Positions 63,188-64,000 of a stretch of DNA of 64,000 bases are shown in pieces. Location: positions 62,001 to 126,000 of the forward strand of contig NZ_JTDW01000007.1 of the NCBI RefSeq assembly GCF_000943565.1. Direction: 5' to 3'. Numbering within the stretch: the stretch's first letter is position 1; each line of letters opens with the position of its first letter. Source of the stretch: Neotamlana sedimentorum. Its GTDB lineage: Bacteria; Bacteroidota; Bacteroidia; Flavobacteriales; Flavobacteriaceae. Under the pieces are notes generated by a model that did not search any database, was not told where the DNA came from, and saw nothing but the letters and a program-made list of their open reading frames with translations. Position numbers and translations under genes: made by a program.

Positions 63188-63959
63188 TAACAAAGCCGTC
63201 CATATCGTTTAAAAACTGAAATCGCTTTCGGTTTTCGTCAATATGGTTTTTGTTTAGCGTCACTATTTTTACCCCAGATTCGTTGGGTTTAAAAGTGTCT
63301 ATTGGGTTTCCTAAAACATCGTACACAGCCGAATGACCGCAATAGTTATTATTAAGTGCATCGACACCTACTCGATTTACGCCAATGCAATAACTCATGT
63401 TTTCTATGGCACGTGCCTTTAACAGGCTATCCCAAGCTGCTATTCGTGATTGCGGCCAATTAGCAACATATAACAATACGTCGTAATTTTGAGTGTTTCT
63501 TGCCCAAACGGGGAAACGTAAATCGTAACAAACTAAGGGATATAATTTCCAGCCTTTGTAATTAACAATAAGCTTTGTATTTCCCGCGGTATATATTTTG
63601 TCTTCACCTGCAAAAGTGAAGGTATGGCGTTTATTGTAATAGGATAAATTACCGTTTGGTTCTACAAAAACTAATCGATTATAATAGTTATCATTTTCGG
63701 TAATAACAAGGCTTCCAGATATGGCTATATGCTGTTTAGCAGCCAGCTCTTGCAACCACGTTATGGTTTTACCTTGCATGGTTTCGGCTACTTTTTTGGC
63801 ATGCATGGTGAAACCAGTGGAAAACATTTCGGGAAGTAAAACTACATCGACAGTTTCAGGAAGATTTTCAATGTAGTGCGTAAAGTGAATTCGGTTTTGC
63901 TCAGGATTTTCCCAAACTAAATCCGATTGAATTAACGCTATTTCGAGTTTTTCTTGCAT
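63174..63959 (-). CDS. Nitrilase-family (omega-amidase-like) C-N hydrolase
   Basis: 261 residues. The catalytic triad can be seen as Glu in LLPEMFSTGF (near 43), Lys in YNKRHTF (near 111) and Cys in VCYDLRFPVW (near 144). The length and motifs are like YafV/Nit2, which hydrolyse 2-oxoglutaramate or 2-oxosuccinamate, a by-product of glutamine or methionine transamination. Cytoplasmic. Single gene on the minus strand; the 3' end overlaps the lipoprotein gene. Confidence 0.92.
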   Translation of the reverse strand: MQEKLEIALIQSDLVWENPEQNRIHFTHYIENLPETVDVVLLPEMFSTGFTMHAKKVAETMQGKTITWLQELAAKQHIAISGSLVITENDNYYNRLVFVEPNGNLSYYNKRHTFTFAGEDKIYTAGNTKLIVNYKGWKLYPLVCYDLRFPVWARNTQNYDVLLYVANWPQSRIAAWDSLLKARAIENMSYCIGVNRVGVDALNNNYCGHSAVYDVLGNPIDTFKPNESGVKIVTLNKNHIDENRKRFQFLNDMDGFVIKEK

Positions 63960-64000
63960 AGTACAAATTACTCAAAATAGCGCTAACTAATAATATTTTA

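Overview
The window is a piece of a low-GC chromosome from a member of the Bacteroidota, most likely the Flavobacteriaceae. The evidence is the large TonB-dependent receptors with a CarboxypepD_reg front domain, an ExbB/ExbD/ExbD cluster, a eukaryote-type one-chain glycyl-tRNA synthetase, an ATP-cone on NrdB rather than NrdA, promoters of the Bacteroidota type (TTTG ... TAnnTTTG) and no purine-rich Shine-Dalgarno sites. About sixty genes are packed on both strands. I see no insertion sequence, prophage or CRISPR array.

Layout. 1-2.4 kb: TonB energising genes and tRNA-Ser. 2.5-4.3 kb: asparaginase and TatD nuclease. 4.4-13.8 kb: the accessory block. It holds an ECF sigma factor with a membrane anti-sigma-like TPR protein, two exported proteins behind matching ECF-type promoters, and a run of PKD/outer-membrane protein, membrane-anchored TPR-CHAT protease, retropepsin-like protease and orphan LuxR-type response regulator. 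Directly after the regulator come three tandem transcription units, each with the same palindrome exactly 29 bp ahead of its -7 box. Two appear to make short terminated RNAs and one a 33-residue membrane peptide. 13.8-19.7 kb: 2-oxoglutarate dehydrogenase E2/E1 and a prenyl synthase. 19.8-26.5 kb: TetR plus a tripartite RND efflux operon with a clear operator. 26.6-29.5 kb: a TonB receptor. 29.7-34.3 kb: aspS, a small exported protein and a CLC protein lacking both gating glutamates. 34.6-39.8 kb: tadA, dxs, DUF5995, a HEPN-like protein and dGTPase. 39.9-47.8 kb: three promoters sharing an 11-bp-period direct repeat at a fixed distance from the -7 box drive a CarboxypepD_reg protein, a beta-helix lipoprotein/TonB receptor pair and a PiT phosphate transporter, which suggests a phosphate-starvation regulon. 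47.8-64 kb: OmpA lipoprotein, ribonucleotide reductase, MarC, a short flavoprotein, PEP carboxykinase, saccharopine dehydrogenase with an Lrp regulator, glycyl-tRNA synthetase, ComF, an Ig-like lipoprotein and a nitrilase-family amidase.

The most promising unexplained system is at 4.4-13.8 kb. A periplasmic cysteine protease (CHAT) and a cytosolic aspartic protease sit next to a sigma/anti-sigma pair, and the operon ends in a regulator followed by what look like its own small-RNA targets. The layout and motifs are read from the sequence; the signalling logic is inference. Interspersed REP-like elements occur at four intergenic sites, together with two other palindromic repeats.
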